Source: Novipirellula herctigrandis (GTDB taxonomy: Bacteria; Planctomycetota; Planctomycetia; Pirellulales; Pirellulaceae). From it: a DNA stretch of 64,000 nucleotides. The notes beneath the pieces are model-generated. The model ran no database searches. It was given only the letters and a program-made list of their open reading frames with translations, and had not been told where the DNA came from. Shown here piece by piece: positions 28,140 through 36,987 of the stretch. Every line of letters begins with the position of its first letter. Position 1 is the stretch's first letter. The stretch covers positions 2,713,257 to 2,777,256 of the forward strand of contig SJPJ01000001.1 of NCBI GenBank assembly GCA_007859835.1. The letters run 5' to 3'. Both the position numbers and the translations under genes were made by a program.

Positions 28140-29417
28140 ATGAGAACGAAAGCAAGCTTACTTTCATACGCAGTTTTCGTGGTTGCCGTTTCGGGCTCTT
28201 GCCAGGGCGAGGATGGAGTGTTTCCGCACAAGATGCCCGAGAGCAAACCCGATATTGAGATGAGTTCCGCGATGGAGCGGATGTTTCGATACCCGGCGCC
28301 ACGTGCCCAGGACAATGAACTCTTCTCGCAGTTTAAGTACACCCCATTAGAAGGTTTCGACTACAACGGCGGTGACGGGACAATTTCTCGCCGTGATCCT
28401 TCGAGGCCAATTTTAGTCGATGGAAAATACTATGTTTGGTATACCCGGCGTCATACACCGGTGCCTCCGATCGGAAGCGCGCATGCAAACGAAGCAACCG
28501 ATGTAATCCCATCCACCGATTGGGATCTGTGTGAGATTTGGTATGCGACGAGCCAAGATGGATTTACATGGGAAGAGCAAGGGATCGCCGTACCGCGCCC
28601 AGCAAAGCCGATTCCCGGATGGAGGTCGGTCGCTACGCCAGACATTCTTGTGTGGAAGGGCAAATACTACCTCTATTATCAGGCGTTCGTTGAAGCAAGC
28701 GGATTAAAAGGCGATTGGTGTCCTGTTTCTGCATCCTACGCTAATTCGCCGGATGGACCGTGGACATCGACCAACAAGACGATTATTCATACAGGCAAAA
28801 AGGGAGATTGGGATCAGGATGCCATTCACGATCCACATCCGGTTGTCTACAAAGGAAAGATCTATACGTACTACAAAGCAGCCTACAACAAGTGGCCGGA
28901 CATTCGTGATAAATACGCAGTTGCTCATGGCTTGGCCATTGCGGACGATCCACTTGGCCCGTTTCTAAAGCACTCACTTAACCCGGTACTGAACTCGGGT
29001 CACGAGACAACCTACTTCCCTTTCAAAGAGGGCATTGCAACGTTGGCCATCAAGGACGGTAATGAACGCTGCACCATACAGTACGCGAAAGACGGTGTGA
29101 ATTTCGAGATCGCATCAGTGGTTGAGCTAACACCGATAGCAGCGGCCCCATTTGCTCCAGATGCTTTTACCAATAGCGGTAATGGACGAGGAATCACTTG
29201 GGGGCTCTGTCATTTCACCAATGCCGGGACGCGAGACAAACAACACTCAATCATGGCGAGGTTCGATTGCGACCTGAGTCTCGATGTAGACGACCCAACG
29301 TTTAAAAACACAGGTGTTTGGCATCGGCCAGAAGTCTATTTCAAACAGGGTTTGAACAAAAAACAGCGTGCACGAATTAACGCCGATAACCGCAAAGCTC
29401 TCGGGACTCCCCCTTGA
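28140..29417 (+). CDS. GH117 exo-alpha-3,6-anhydrogalactosidase-like enzyme
   Basis: A 425-residue five-bladed propeller enzyme. GH117 enzymes remove terminal alpha-1,3-linked 3,6-anhydro-L-galactose from agar oligosaccharides. The chain has the family landmarks in order: SRRDPSRPILVDGKYYVWYT (D86), STDWDLCEIWYATS, WRSVATPDILVWKGKYYLYY, DQDAIHDPHPVVYKGKIY (D231) and NSGHETTYFPFKEGIA (H288, E289). D86, D231, H288 and E289 align by eye with the catalytic residues known from Bacteroides plebeius BpGH117. AGGA precedes the ATG. The signal ends in SGSCQG, so it may be a lipoprotein. In a carrageenan locus it could instead act on the D-anhydro sugar; only assays would tell. Confidence 0.85.
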   Translation: MRTKASLLSYAVFVVAVSGSCQGEDGVFPHKMPESKPDIEMSSAMERMFRYPAPRAQDNELFSQFKYTPLEGFDYNGGDGTISRRDPSRPILVDGKYYVWYTRRHTPVPPIGSAHANEATDVIPSTDWDLCEIWYATSQDGFTWEEQGIAVPRPAKPIPGWRSVATPDILVWKGKYYLYYQAFVEASGLKGDWCPVSASYANSPDGPWTSTNKTIIHTGKKGDWDQDAIHDPHPVVYKGKIYTYYKAAYNKWPDIRDKYAVAHGLAIADDPLGPFLKHSLNPVLNSGHETTYFPFKEGIATLAIKDGNERCTIQYAKDGVNFEIASVVELTPIAAAPFAPDAFTNSGNGRGITWGLCHFTNAGTRDKQHSIMARFDCDLSLDVDDPTFKNTGVWHRPEVYFKQGLNKKQRARINADNRKALGTPP

Positions 29418-29472
29418 GAATCCGAGAAGCGAAGCCGAGGCGTCTTCTGATTCACTTGGCTTTGGCAACGGG

Positions 29473-29500
29473 CAACCTCAATGCATCGGCATCGAGGTTG
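29473..29500. terminator. Hairpin between convergent genes
   Basis: Stem caacctcaatgc / gcatcgaggttg around a 4-base loop (atcg), with a single mismatch in 12 pairs. It lies between the 3' ends of the GH117 gene (plus, ends 29417) and a sulfatase (minus, ends 29633), so it could stop transcription from both sides. There is no strong T-run. Confidence 0.45.
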
Positions 29501-29632
29501 AGATGCCAATAGGATTGAAAGTGAATGCGATGACGATTGAGGCACTAGTGAGGCACTAATTTGCCGAACGGGAACCGATAGCAGGACCACGCCATTTCGC
29601 TCCCAAAACTCACATGCGAATGATCGTGTTAA

Positions 29633-31180
29633 CTACTCTGCGAATTTACTCTCGAAAATGCGAACAGGATCGTAATCTGGCTTTTCGTAGAGTTTTTGTT
29701 GCCGGTCGATTTTACTGTAGGGATAAAAGTCAAAGATGTCACCTTGACCGAGGATGCGTGGGTCGCCCTGTTCTTCAAGCTCCGTTTGAAGCTGTGTCCA
29801 CAGCTTGGCCATGACAACAGCGTATTCGGGGGCAGTTGCAAGATTCTTCACACAATCGGGGTCCGCCTCGATGTCGTAAAGCTCCTCCGCAGGTCGTTTG
29901 CCGAAACTCATTTCGTAATAGACATACTCAACCGAGTCGGAGGCGAGTTTCGTGAGATAACTCTTGGTCGGAGAGCCGTCACAATTTAGTAGGCCCAGTT
30001 CGGGATTGCCAACGGGCCAACGGTCTGGTTTAAAATTTCGCACATAAAGAAACCGGTCGGTGCGGATCGCGCGAGCCGGATACGCGACCGAAAGCAACTC
30101 TCCGTCGGTGCGACCGATGTCGTGGCGTTCTTTGCCAAGCAACGTGTGATTGCGGGTTGCGTCGAGGCGACCCGATTTTTCGGACAACAATTGTGGTAGG
30201 AAGCTCTTACCAGTCATCTGTGGATGGCTTTCGACACCAGCCACTTCCATCAACGTCGGTGCTAGGTCTGGAAACGTAATAAAGTCGGTCACGTTTCGAC
30301 CGGGTTTGATCTTATCGCCCCAACGTACTACCAAGGGAATGTGAAATCCGTCGTCATAGATTTGGCCTTTCACTCTAGGAAATGGCATCCCGTGGTCCGA
30401 GGTGGCAATGATCAGTGTGTTATCGAGCTTGCCACTATCGGCAAGATGACCGATAGCTCGCTGAATATGCTCGTCGAACCATTCAACTTCGATCGCGTAA
30501 TCAGCCAAATCACCACGGATCGTAGCGTTATCAGGAAAGTATGCTGGCACCTTCACGTCGGCAAGATCACGCCCGTCGAGCTTCCAATTGTCGAGCCCGT
30601 AGCCTCGGTGAGGTTCTTTCGTACCAAACCAAAAACAAAAGGGAGCATCACCACCAGCGGTCGCTTGAAGAAACGCCTCAAAATTCGCCGCATAATCGAT
30701 GTTACTGATACCTGCATACGGAGGCTTCGACTTCAAATCGTTGTATTGGTGCCCCGCCGGATTATCCGATTTCGCATCACGACTGGCGTCGGTATTCTTC
30801 CAAATCCCTGGTCCCCAACCTTTACCGGTGTAACCGATCTGATAGCCCTGCTCTTCAAGCAAGTAGGGGTAGAACTTCCATTTTTCTGACAGAAACGGAT
30901 TATGGTTACATGCTTCTTCGAGTTGCCAAGAATAGCGACCGGTTAGAAGACAAGCTCGCGCTGGTGCACATTTAGGATTGCAGTTGTAGGCCTGAGTAAA
31001 GAGCACACCTTCTCGGGCGATCCGGTCAAAACCGGGAGTCTTCACATAGCTGCTTCCGTAAACACCAAAACTGTCGCGTGAGGCATCGTCCGCGATGATA
31101 AACAAAATGTTCGGCCGCTCGGCGGCTGACAAAATTCCGTTAATGCAAACAATCGAAGCGAGCAAAAGTAAGCGGTGCAT
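29633..31180 (-). CDS. S1 sulfatase, SGSH-like branch
   Basis: Secreted sulfatase of 515 residues. The ATG at 31180 opens the signal MHRLLLLASIVCINGILSAA; the upstream ATG adds 17 residues. Metal site IADDASRDSFGVYGSS; formylglycine site CAPAR at C71 (KCAPARACLLTGRYSW). The GKWH segment is TGKGWGPG, and TSDHGMPFPRVKG carries the later Asp-His. These variants recall heparan N-sulfatase-like planctomycete enzymes. It is the last gene of a three-sulfatase minus-strand run (32860-34239, 31247-32713, 29633-31180); the gap to the upstream sulfatase is 66 bp. Convergent with GH117. Confidence 0.92.
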   Translation of the reverse strand: MHRLLLLASIVCINGILSAAERPNILFIIADDASRDSFGVYGSSYVKTPGFDRIAREGVLFTQAYNCNPKCAPARACLLTGRYSWQLEEACNHNPFLSEKWKFYPYLLEEQGYQIGYTGKGWGPGIWKNTDASRDAKSDNPAGHQYNDLKSKPPYAGISNIDYAANFEAFLQATAGGDAPFCFWFGTKEPHRGYGLDNWKLDGRDLADVKVPAYFPDNATIRGDLADYAIEVEWFDEHIQRAIGHLADSGKLDNTLIIATSDHGMPFPRVKGQIYDDGFHIPLVVRWGDKIKPGRNVTDFITFPDLAPTLMEVAGVESHPQMTGKSFLPQLLSEKSGRLDATRNHTLLGKERHDIGRTDGELLSVAYPARAIRTDRFLYVRNFKPDRWPVGNPELGLLNCDGSPTKSYLTKLASDSVEYVYYEMSFGKRPAEELYDIEADPDCVKNLATAPEYAVVMAKLWTQLQTELEEQGDPRILGQGDIFDFYPYSKIDRQQKLYEKPDYDPVRIFESKFAE

Positions 31181-31246
31181 GAAATTGGTGGGGGTGAGAG
31201 AGCGAAGGCGAAAACAAAAAAACGGATACAATGCATGCCGAAGAAA

Positions 31247-32713
31247 TCAATCCGCTGACAATTCGGCCAATTGTTCTGCCAACTTCGTGTTGATGCACTG
31301 CGGGTCTTCCGCCTTACCGACGTGGTCAATCAATTCACGAGCCAGGGTGCGGACGGTCGACCGGCTCTCTGGATTATTGATCAGATTTTTGAGTTCGTTG
31401 GGATCTTGCTGAAGATCAAAAAACCACGGACGCTCGGAAGTTGAAAGCACAAGCTTGAAGCGATCACTGACAGCGGCAACCCAAGACGGCTTCAACCCGG
31501 AGGACTGGATGATTGCTACATCCTTCCACTGAGCATCCCCTTTCCCGGTAAGCAACGCCGATGCATCTCGTCCTTCTGTCTCGACCGGCGCTTCCTTACC
31601 AAGCATCGACAAAAGCGTTGGCGCAAAATCAACAGTGCTGAGGGCTTCGTCGACTTGCGTTCCAGAAGGAATGCTACCGGGTGCGGCAATAATCATTGGT
31701 ATTTTTGCGCTCCCCTCGTAAGGATTGCCTTTATTTAACCGACCGTGCTCGAAACAAAGGTCACCGTGATCCGAAGTAAAAACAACGATCGTATTTTCCG
31801 TCAAATCAAGCTCGTCAAGCACATTCAATATCTTGGCAACATTGTCGTCAATACAACGCACCATTCCGAAATACATCGCCATCAAAGACGGATTGAATTT
31901 GCCCACGCTATTCCTACCGCTCGCCGATGCCCATTTAGGATTCTCTTTTGTCATCGAAAACGTCATGGGTGGCCGAATCACCATGCCAGCAAACATCGTG
32001 TCGTAGGGAGCGCGAACCGTATTGGGACCATGAGGGTCAGGAATACTGAGGTGATAACAGAACGGCTCGTCAGCATGTTGCCGGATAAAGTCGATCGCCC
32101 GATCCGCGAGCCAATCCGTTGAAAACGTCTTCTCGTCCGCGTCACCGACGGAATAACTGGGTTGCCCCTTTTTGTCGGTGGAACCAACTCTTGGCCCGTC
32201 CTCAGAAAGCTGAAAGTTCTTCCAATGACCACGATTGAACATGAATCGGTTGTCTGTAAAACCAAATTTTCGTTTCGGTTCCCACTGCGGTTTGCCGGGG
32301 CCATCAAGATGCCATTTCCCCGCGTAACCTGTCGCATACCCGTCACGACGCAACACTTCCGCAAATGTAACGATGTCATTGTTTAGCGGTTGATCATTGG
32401 TATGGCTGCCGGTGTGGTGTGGATACTTGCCTGAAAAGAAGGCGGCACGTGATGGCGTGCAAACGGGCGAAGTCGCATAAAAAGACGTGCAAATCGCTCC
32501 ACGTTTGGCAAGCGAATCGATTGCAGATGTTTCAACAAACGCATCATTCCCCCATGCAAATGCCTGCTCTGGTGCCAGCGTTTCACGGTAGCAACCTAGC
32601 GTACGAAAGTTATGCTCATCGGTTTGAATGATCAAAACATTCGCAGGTTGATCCTCGCAAAACGCATTGCCTGCCAAGGCGACAACAATAGTGACAATTA
32701 GTAGTGATTTCAT
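31247..32713 (-). CDS. S1 sulfatase
   Basis: Secreted sulfatase of 488 residues if started at the ATG at 32713 (MKSLLIVTIVVALAGNAFCE); two further in-frame ATGs lie within 42 bases upstream, and no ribosome site clearly decides. The metal site reads IQTDEHNFRTLGCYR, with Asp-Glu in place of Asp-Asp. Formylglycine site CTPSR at C85 (VCTPSRAAFFSGKYPHHTG), then GKWHLDG and TSDHGDLCFEHG. An insertion AFAWGNDAFVETSAIDSLA lengthens the N-terminal part. It sits between two other sulfatases, 146 bp downstream of one that ends in a duplicated 15-bp repeat. Confidence 0.91.
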   Translation of the reverse strand: MKSLLIVTIVVALAGNAFCEDQPANVLIIQTDEHNFRTLGCYRETLAPEQAFAWGNDAFVETSAIDSLAKRGAICTSFYATSPVCTPSRAAFFSGKYPHHTGSHTNDQPLNNDIVTFAEVLRRDGYATGYAGKWHLDGPGKPQWEPKRKFGFTDNRFMFNRGHWKNFQLSEDGPRVGSTDKKGQPSYSVGDADEKTFSTDWLADRAIDFIRQHADEPFCYHLSIPDPHGPNTVRAPYDTMFAGMVIRPPMTFSMTKENPKWASASGRNSVGKFNPSLMAMYFGMVRCIDDNVAKILNVLDELDLTENTIVVFTSDHGDLCFEHGRLNKGNPYEGSAKIPMIIAAPGSIPSGTQVDEALSTVDFAPTLLSMLGKEAPVETEGRDASALLTGKGDAQWKDVAIIQSSGLKPSWVAAVSDRFKLVLSTSERPWFFDLQQDPNELKNLINNPESRSTVRTLARELIDHVGKAEDPQCINTKLAEQLAELSAD

Positions 32714-32835
32714 TTGAGTTAGCATTGTCTTATCAATTACAGGATAAACAATCATTTTCCGCTGCGCGGGGACACCCCTAGCGCTGCATTATACTTCGTG
32801 CTCGGCTGGAAATGGGCGTTGAGTCAACCGCACCG

Positions 32836-32865
32836 CATACGGGCCTATTGCATACGGGCCTATTG
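32836..32865. repeat. 15-bp perfect duplication at a stop codon
   Basis: Two identical copies of catacgggcctattg. The stop codon of the sulfatase at 32860-34239 (minus strand) lies inside the second copy, so a slip of a unit would alter the very end of that gene or its 3' untranslated region. Confidence 0.9.
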
Positions 32866-34239
32866 CACGCCGGAGAACTTCTCGACGCCCATTTCCTTTT
32901 CCCATTCAACGAGCTTCGTAAGAAGTTCCTTTTGTTTCTCGGGGTTAGCTTCGGCGATATCGTTTGCTTCCTTGATGTCTTTGGCAATGTTGTAAAGCTT
33001 CACTGTGCCGCTTCGGTAAGCAAGCAATTTCCAATCGCCCCTGCGCACCGAGGCATAGAGATCTTCATATGCCCGATAGCCATAGATCGGATCGCTCCGC
33101 GTCATTGTTTTGTTGTCCTTGATCGTGGGAACCAGCGAAATACCGTCGAGTTTCCCGTACTGCGACGCATCACCGCCGGCGATCTCCACGATCGTGGGAA
33201 AGAGGTCCGTTGATTGGACGACGCTGTTGTTCTTCGCACCGGGCTTTGTCACTCCTGGCCAATGAACGATCAACGGAACGCGTGCCCCCCCTTCATAAAG
33301 CGTGTCTAGTTTCTTGCCACCGTGGAACGGAGCATTCTCAAATGCACCACCTTGGTCGGAAAGAAAGATGACGATCGTATCTCGGTCCATCCCCTTTTTC
33401 TTGATCGAAGCTCGGACACGGCCCACCGATTCATCAACGGCCTTGACCATCGCGGCGTAATGGGCGTACTTGCCCGTTAGCCCCTTTTCCTCAAAGTGCT
33501 TCACCAAATCTTCTCGACCGTCATGGGGGCCATGCACCGAGTAGTACCACATCGAGAGCATCAACGGTTTTTCACCATCGTACTGGTCAATGAAGTCGAC
33601 GGCCCCGTCAGTCAGCTTGTCAGTCAGATAGCGTTCTTTCTCATCCGCTAGAACCTCCGAGTTTTTGAAATACGGTGGGTGATAAGAGCGAGGGTGCCCA
33701 GCGTTCGAGGTACCTATCTGCTGATCAAATCCCTGGTGGATCGGATGATAATCTTCATGCCCGAGGTGCCATTTCCCCACAAACAGATTGTAGTAACCAA
33801 GATCTTTTAGCACCTCGGCATAAGTGGTGTACTCGAGATCCAACCAGTTGACACAGGGAAATTGCGCAGGGTCCGTTTTCCACAAATTGTACTTTTCATC
33901 CGTCCGACCGTACTTATCAAAACCATGCGCGATATCGTTTGGAATATGCCGTACCAAGCTTAGCCGGGCTGGATGCTTTCCGGTCAGCAGTGTCGCGCGG
34001 CTGGGGCTGCAGGTCGGACAGGCAATGTAAGCCTGTTGGAAATCCATGCCTTCGGCGACAAGCGAGTCAATGTTTGGCGACTCGAACACGGGATTACGGT
34101 ATCCCAAGTCGGACCAACCAAGATCATCCACAAAGAACAGGACAATGTTCGGTTTCGTTGCGGATGGGGAAGACGGGTCTTGAGCAGACACGACGGTGAG
34201 GAACAGCGAAAAAAAGACCGCTAGGTAGAGTAGTTTCAT
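32860..34239 (-). CDS. S1 sulfatase, arylsulfatase A-like
   Basis: Secreted sulfatase of 459 residues with the signal MKLLYLAVFFSLFLTVVSAQ. Metal site FVDDLGWSDLGYRN; formylglycine site CSPSR at C77 (TCSPSRATLLTGKHPARLS), then GKWHLGH and LSDQGGAF where the usual Asn is Gln. The C-terminus ends VEKFSGVQ inside a duplicated 15-bp repeat. It is the first of three minus-strand sulfatases; the region upstream (34240-34764) holds another short duplication and a possible gene remnant. A canonical member of its family apart from the Asn-to-Gln change. Confidence 0.93.
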   Translation of the reverse strand: MKLLYLAVFFSLFLTVVSAQDPSSPSATKPNIVLFFVDDLGWSDLGYRNPVFESPNIDSLVAEGMDFQQAYIACPTCSPSRATLLTGKHPARLSLVRHIPNDIAHGFDKYGRTDEKYNLWKTDPAQFPCVNWLDLEYTTYAEVLKDLGYYNLFVGKWHLGHEDYHPIHQGFDQQIGTSNAGHPRSYHPPYFKNSEVLADEKERYLTDKLTDGAVDFIDQYDGEKPLMLSMWYYSVHGPHDGREDLVKHFEEKGLTGKYAHYAAMVKAVDESVGRVRASIKKKGMDRDTIVIFLSDQGGAFENAPFHGGKKLDTLYEGGARVPLIVHWPGVTKPGAKNNSVVQSTDLFPTIVEIAGGDASQYGKLDGISLVPTIKDNKTMTRSDPIYGYRAYEDLYASVRRGDWKLLAYRSGTVKLYNIAKDIKEANDIAEANPEKQKELLTKLVEWEKEMGVEKFSGVQ

Positions 34240-34266
34240 CGTTGGCTTCGATTCCTATTTGACATT

Positions 34267-34298
34267 TGTGATTGATCGCACCTGTGATTAGTCGCACC
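34267..34298. repeat. 16-bp near-perfect duplication
   Basis: tgtgattgatcgcacc is followed at once by tgtgattagtcgcacc, two mismatches in 16. It lies 28 bp upstream of the sulfatase start at 34239, in its probable promoter or leader. Confidence 0.8.
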
Positions 34299-34357
34299 TT
34301 GCATGGTGCCATCATAAACGGTGTTTGCTCTGGCTGTGGTGTGATCAGCCCAAAAAC

Positions 34358-34735
34358 TCATCGCGCTGCCCCGGACGCAACTAGAAATGAATCGCCCGCT
34401 GGTCTTTTCTGAGGTTGTTGAGCATCAACCCCCAAAGTCCAAACCCCGGTTTTCAGGTCAGCGGATAGGCTCATGAAGACTCCATAGGCCTTCGCTCCAT
34501 CAGCATCGGTAATTTCGATATCGAGCGGTTGCCTTGGAATCATCGGCGCAGTGGCAGCGGCGCAAAGGCAGTGGCTAGGTCATCCGCCCTTTGCAATGGC
34601 GCCCCTTTATAGGAACGCGCAGCGTAAGCCTTCCATTGTTTTGCCGTCGATGCTTGATCGTATAGCGGATTCCGACGAGGATCGGTTGCCAACGACAGTT
34701 GCCGCTGATTGCAATCACATCCTCTGAAATCGATG
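34358..34735 (-). pseudogene. Possible frameshifted gene remnant, unknown
   Basis: Two stretches of protein-like sequence on the minus strand join with a frame change near 34543. The first, about 34550-34735, reads LSLATDPRRNPLYDQASTAK and continues to LATAFAPLPLRR. The second is the 61-codon frame 34358-34543, which begins MIPRQPLDIEITDADGAK and contains SADLKTGVWTLGVDA. I do not recognise the family, and the evidence is only composition and continuity. Otherwise the 34240-34764 interval shows nothing beyond the duplication at 34267. Confidence 0.35.
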
Positions 34736-34764
34736 GCTTTCAGGACATCGCAAGCATCAAAGCG

Positions 34765-34935
34765 TCACTCTGGGTTTTCCTCTTCGAGTTCCGCCATGGC
34801 AGCCGACTCCTTAGCCATCAGTTCCCCTAACGATTGACGTTCGTCCGGTTCGAGTACCGTTGGTTCGGAGCTACCACCACAACCTGTTAAGCCAGCAGCA
34901 ACAAACAACATGCCAACAAAAATTGCTTTTCTCAT
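34765..34935 (-). CDS. Small lipoprotein paired with DUF1559 protein
   Basis: A 56-residue protein with signal and lipobox MRKAIFVGMLFVAAGLTGCG; the cysteine at residue 19 would be lipidated. The mature part is short and acidic (SEPTVLEPDERQSLGELM, ending ELEEENPE). The start at 34935 has GGA a few bases upstream and gives a better signal than the longer frame. It lies 211 bp after the DUF1559 gene, the same order as the pair at 10509-12077. Role unknown. Confidence 0.82.
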   Translation of the reverse strand: MRKAIFVGMLFVAAGLTGCGGSSEPTVLEPDERQSLGELMAKESAAMAELEEENPE

Positions 34936-35146
34936 CGTTATATTTTCCTTCGAGGGGGGATTCAACATTTTTATTTTGTTCGACCATTTGGTGGCACGGT
35001 GATTGTCATTAGAGAACCCTCGTGAACCACCATCGTACTACGATCGAGTTACTTCGCCTGAAACAAAAAATGGTGGCGCGATCGTACGGAATCGCGTGTC
35101 CGCGCCACCAAACATTCTTTCCAAACTTCACCTGGAACGGTTTCGC

Positions 35147-36388
35147 CTAGAACTGATCGTCAATCGTTTCCTTGCTAGCGCGGCTACCCAAGGCTCCCCA
35201 CAATCCATACGGACTGATACTTCCAGGTGCCCGAGATCCGGTCCCCTTCAACCAAACGGCACCGGCACGTGAGTTTCCTGCTTCGATCGAGTCAGTGATG
35301 AACTTCACCGCACCATCGCCCATCAAGACATGGCAACCACCTTGATGACGGCTTGAAGCCGGATAATTACCAGTAGAGATGCCTGCAAAACAGACTTCAC
35401 TGTTTGGTGGTAAGACCGTCTGCATAATGCCATAAAAGTCATGGTAATCTGCCCAACGATACCCACGGCCATAAGTGATTTGGGCTGGTGTGCCGGTCCA
35501 GAATTGCGGACGTAAAGGATCGATCCATCCAGCTTGGTCTCGGCAATAGCTCGGATTATTACGCATCTGGTTGTTGCTTGGAGTGCCACCATTCGCTGCA
35601 ACCGTGCGATTGTCGTTGTCACCAAGATCGGTAGCGATCTCTCCCATCGCGATCGTATTGGACAAACCATCAAGCATGTCGCGGAACCTCATCTTTGCGT
35701 GGGTCACGAAGAAACCACGGTTACCAGCCCGAGCGTCTTCACGTGAACCCTGCCAGTTGCCGCCACTGCTGCCAACATCATTGTTTTTTGCATCAAACAC
35801 GCCGTGGTTGACCGCGTACAGGCTATCGCCCAAACACGCGACATAGTTGGTTCGGCCCATCGCGGGCAAACCCTGCCCGGGGTCACTTGGGCAGCGCAGC
35901 GTTGGGAGGGTCGTCACCCATGGGTCGTACTCGACGTGACGCGGTGCCGGTCCCATCGGCGGGTAATCTGCGACTTGTGAATTCCAAGCATGACCAGGGA
36001 TCAAGTAAGTCAATCCCGGCGCTCCGTCATGCTCGAACGGGTTGGAAATGACTTCCCAGATAGCCTGTTGCTCAATGAACGGAAGAATCCCCACAAGCAT
36101 GCTCAACGAATCTCGGTTGGAATAAGAGCAGTTCCGATTGTGAGCGAGGTTGTCATTCAGCGCCGACGAACCACCACCATGCTTGGGCAACTGGTTGTAC
36201 GCTGAGTGATAGTTGTGAATCCCAAGTCCAATCTGTTTGAAATTATTGCTGCAGCTCATGCGGCGAGCTGCCTCACGAGCAGCTTGAACGGCGGGCAGTA
36301 GCAAGCCAACCAATACCCCGATGATGGCAATCACCACCAAAAGTTCGACGAGGGTAAAGCCAAGACGGCTTTTGAAATGTGAACGCAT
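35147..36388 (-). CDS. DUF1559 protein with pilin-like N-terminus
   Basis: A 413-residue paralogue of 10788-12077. The pilin-like start is RLGFTLVELLVVIAIIGVL, followed by the same REAARRMSCSNNFKQIGLG block. The C-terminal display motif is SSRHQGGCHVLMGDGAVKF and the end is LGSRASKETIDDQF. The start at 36388 is chosen because GGAG lies eight bases upstream. The two paralogues match closely at both ends but differ in the middle, which fits a conserved scaffold with a variable, exposed binding part. It is divergent from a FecR-like gene 600 bp away. Confidence 0.92.
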   Translation of the reverse strand: MRSHFKSRLGFTLVELLVVIAIIGVLVGLLLPAVQAAREAARRMSCSNNFKQIGLGIHNYHSAYNQLPKHGGGSSALNDNLAHNRNCSYSNRDSLSMLVGILPFIEQQAIWEVISNPFEHDGAPGLTYLIPGHAWNSQVADYPPMGPAPRHVEYDPWVTTLPTLRCPSDPGQGLPAMGRTNYVACLGDSLYAVNHGVFDAKNNDVGSSGGNWQGSREDARAGNRGFFVTHAKMRFRDMLDGLSNTIAMGEIATDLGDNDNRTVAANGGTPSNNQMRNNPSYCRDQAGWIDPLRPQFWTGTPAQITYGRGYRWADYHDFYGIMQTVLPPNSEVCFAGISTGNYPASSRHQGGCHVLMGDGAVKFITDSIEAGNSRAGAVWLKGTGSRAPGSISPYGLWGALGSRASKETIDDQF

Positions 36389-36987
36389 TTTCGTCATCTC
36401 CAAAAAAACAAGAAAAGTTTGGTGAATACCATCGGGATATCTCTCAACCACCACCTGAAAAAAATTGGGTGATGGTGAAAGCCCCCCTCTAATGCCTGAA
36501 ATTCCACATCCATCCGGAATTACGAGAAAAACCCAGCGATTTCAGAATAATTCTCGAAACCTTCCCTTCTCTGGCTTATTTTGGGATAGATAGCGGACCT
36601 AAAGACCGCCAAAGGTGTTTTTCCGAACACCTCTCCCTGATCCGTCGCCCGACTAGAGACCGATTCGATTAAGAAGAGGGCAACCGGTAGTGCATAAGTA
36701 CCGTTGAACATCCGCCTTGGAAAACCTGTCATATTGTCCGTATCCACGGAAAAAGATGGGTAAGACTCGAATTTCGTGGAATGACAAAGTGGTGAGAGTT
36801 CACCTGTGGCACAAATAACACATCCCTCGAAAGGCGTGGTTTAATCGGTCCGTTGAATGACTCTCCTCTGACTGCACAAAATCGAATCTGGAGCTTGCCC
36901 TGCACTGAATTGGCAAAAGCAGACTCAACTTCCTTGGAACGCGATTGCTCGAATGCATAAAACAAACAATGACGAAAGGATGCTGAG
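36389..36987. other. 600-bp divergent intergenic region
   Basis: Separates the DUF1559 gene (minus) from the FecR-like gene (plus), so it should hold two promoters. No credible gene is seen, and in particular no sigma factor gene. One clear hairpin is visible at 36613-36632: aggtgtt, loop tttccg, aacacct. Confidence 0.5.

Noticed and set aside
36520-36747. Small minus-strand frame in the divergent spacer
   Set aside because: No ribosome site, signal or recognisable motif; likely chance.
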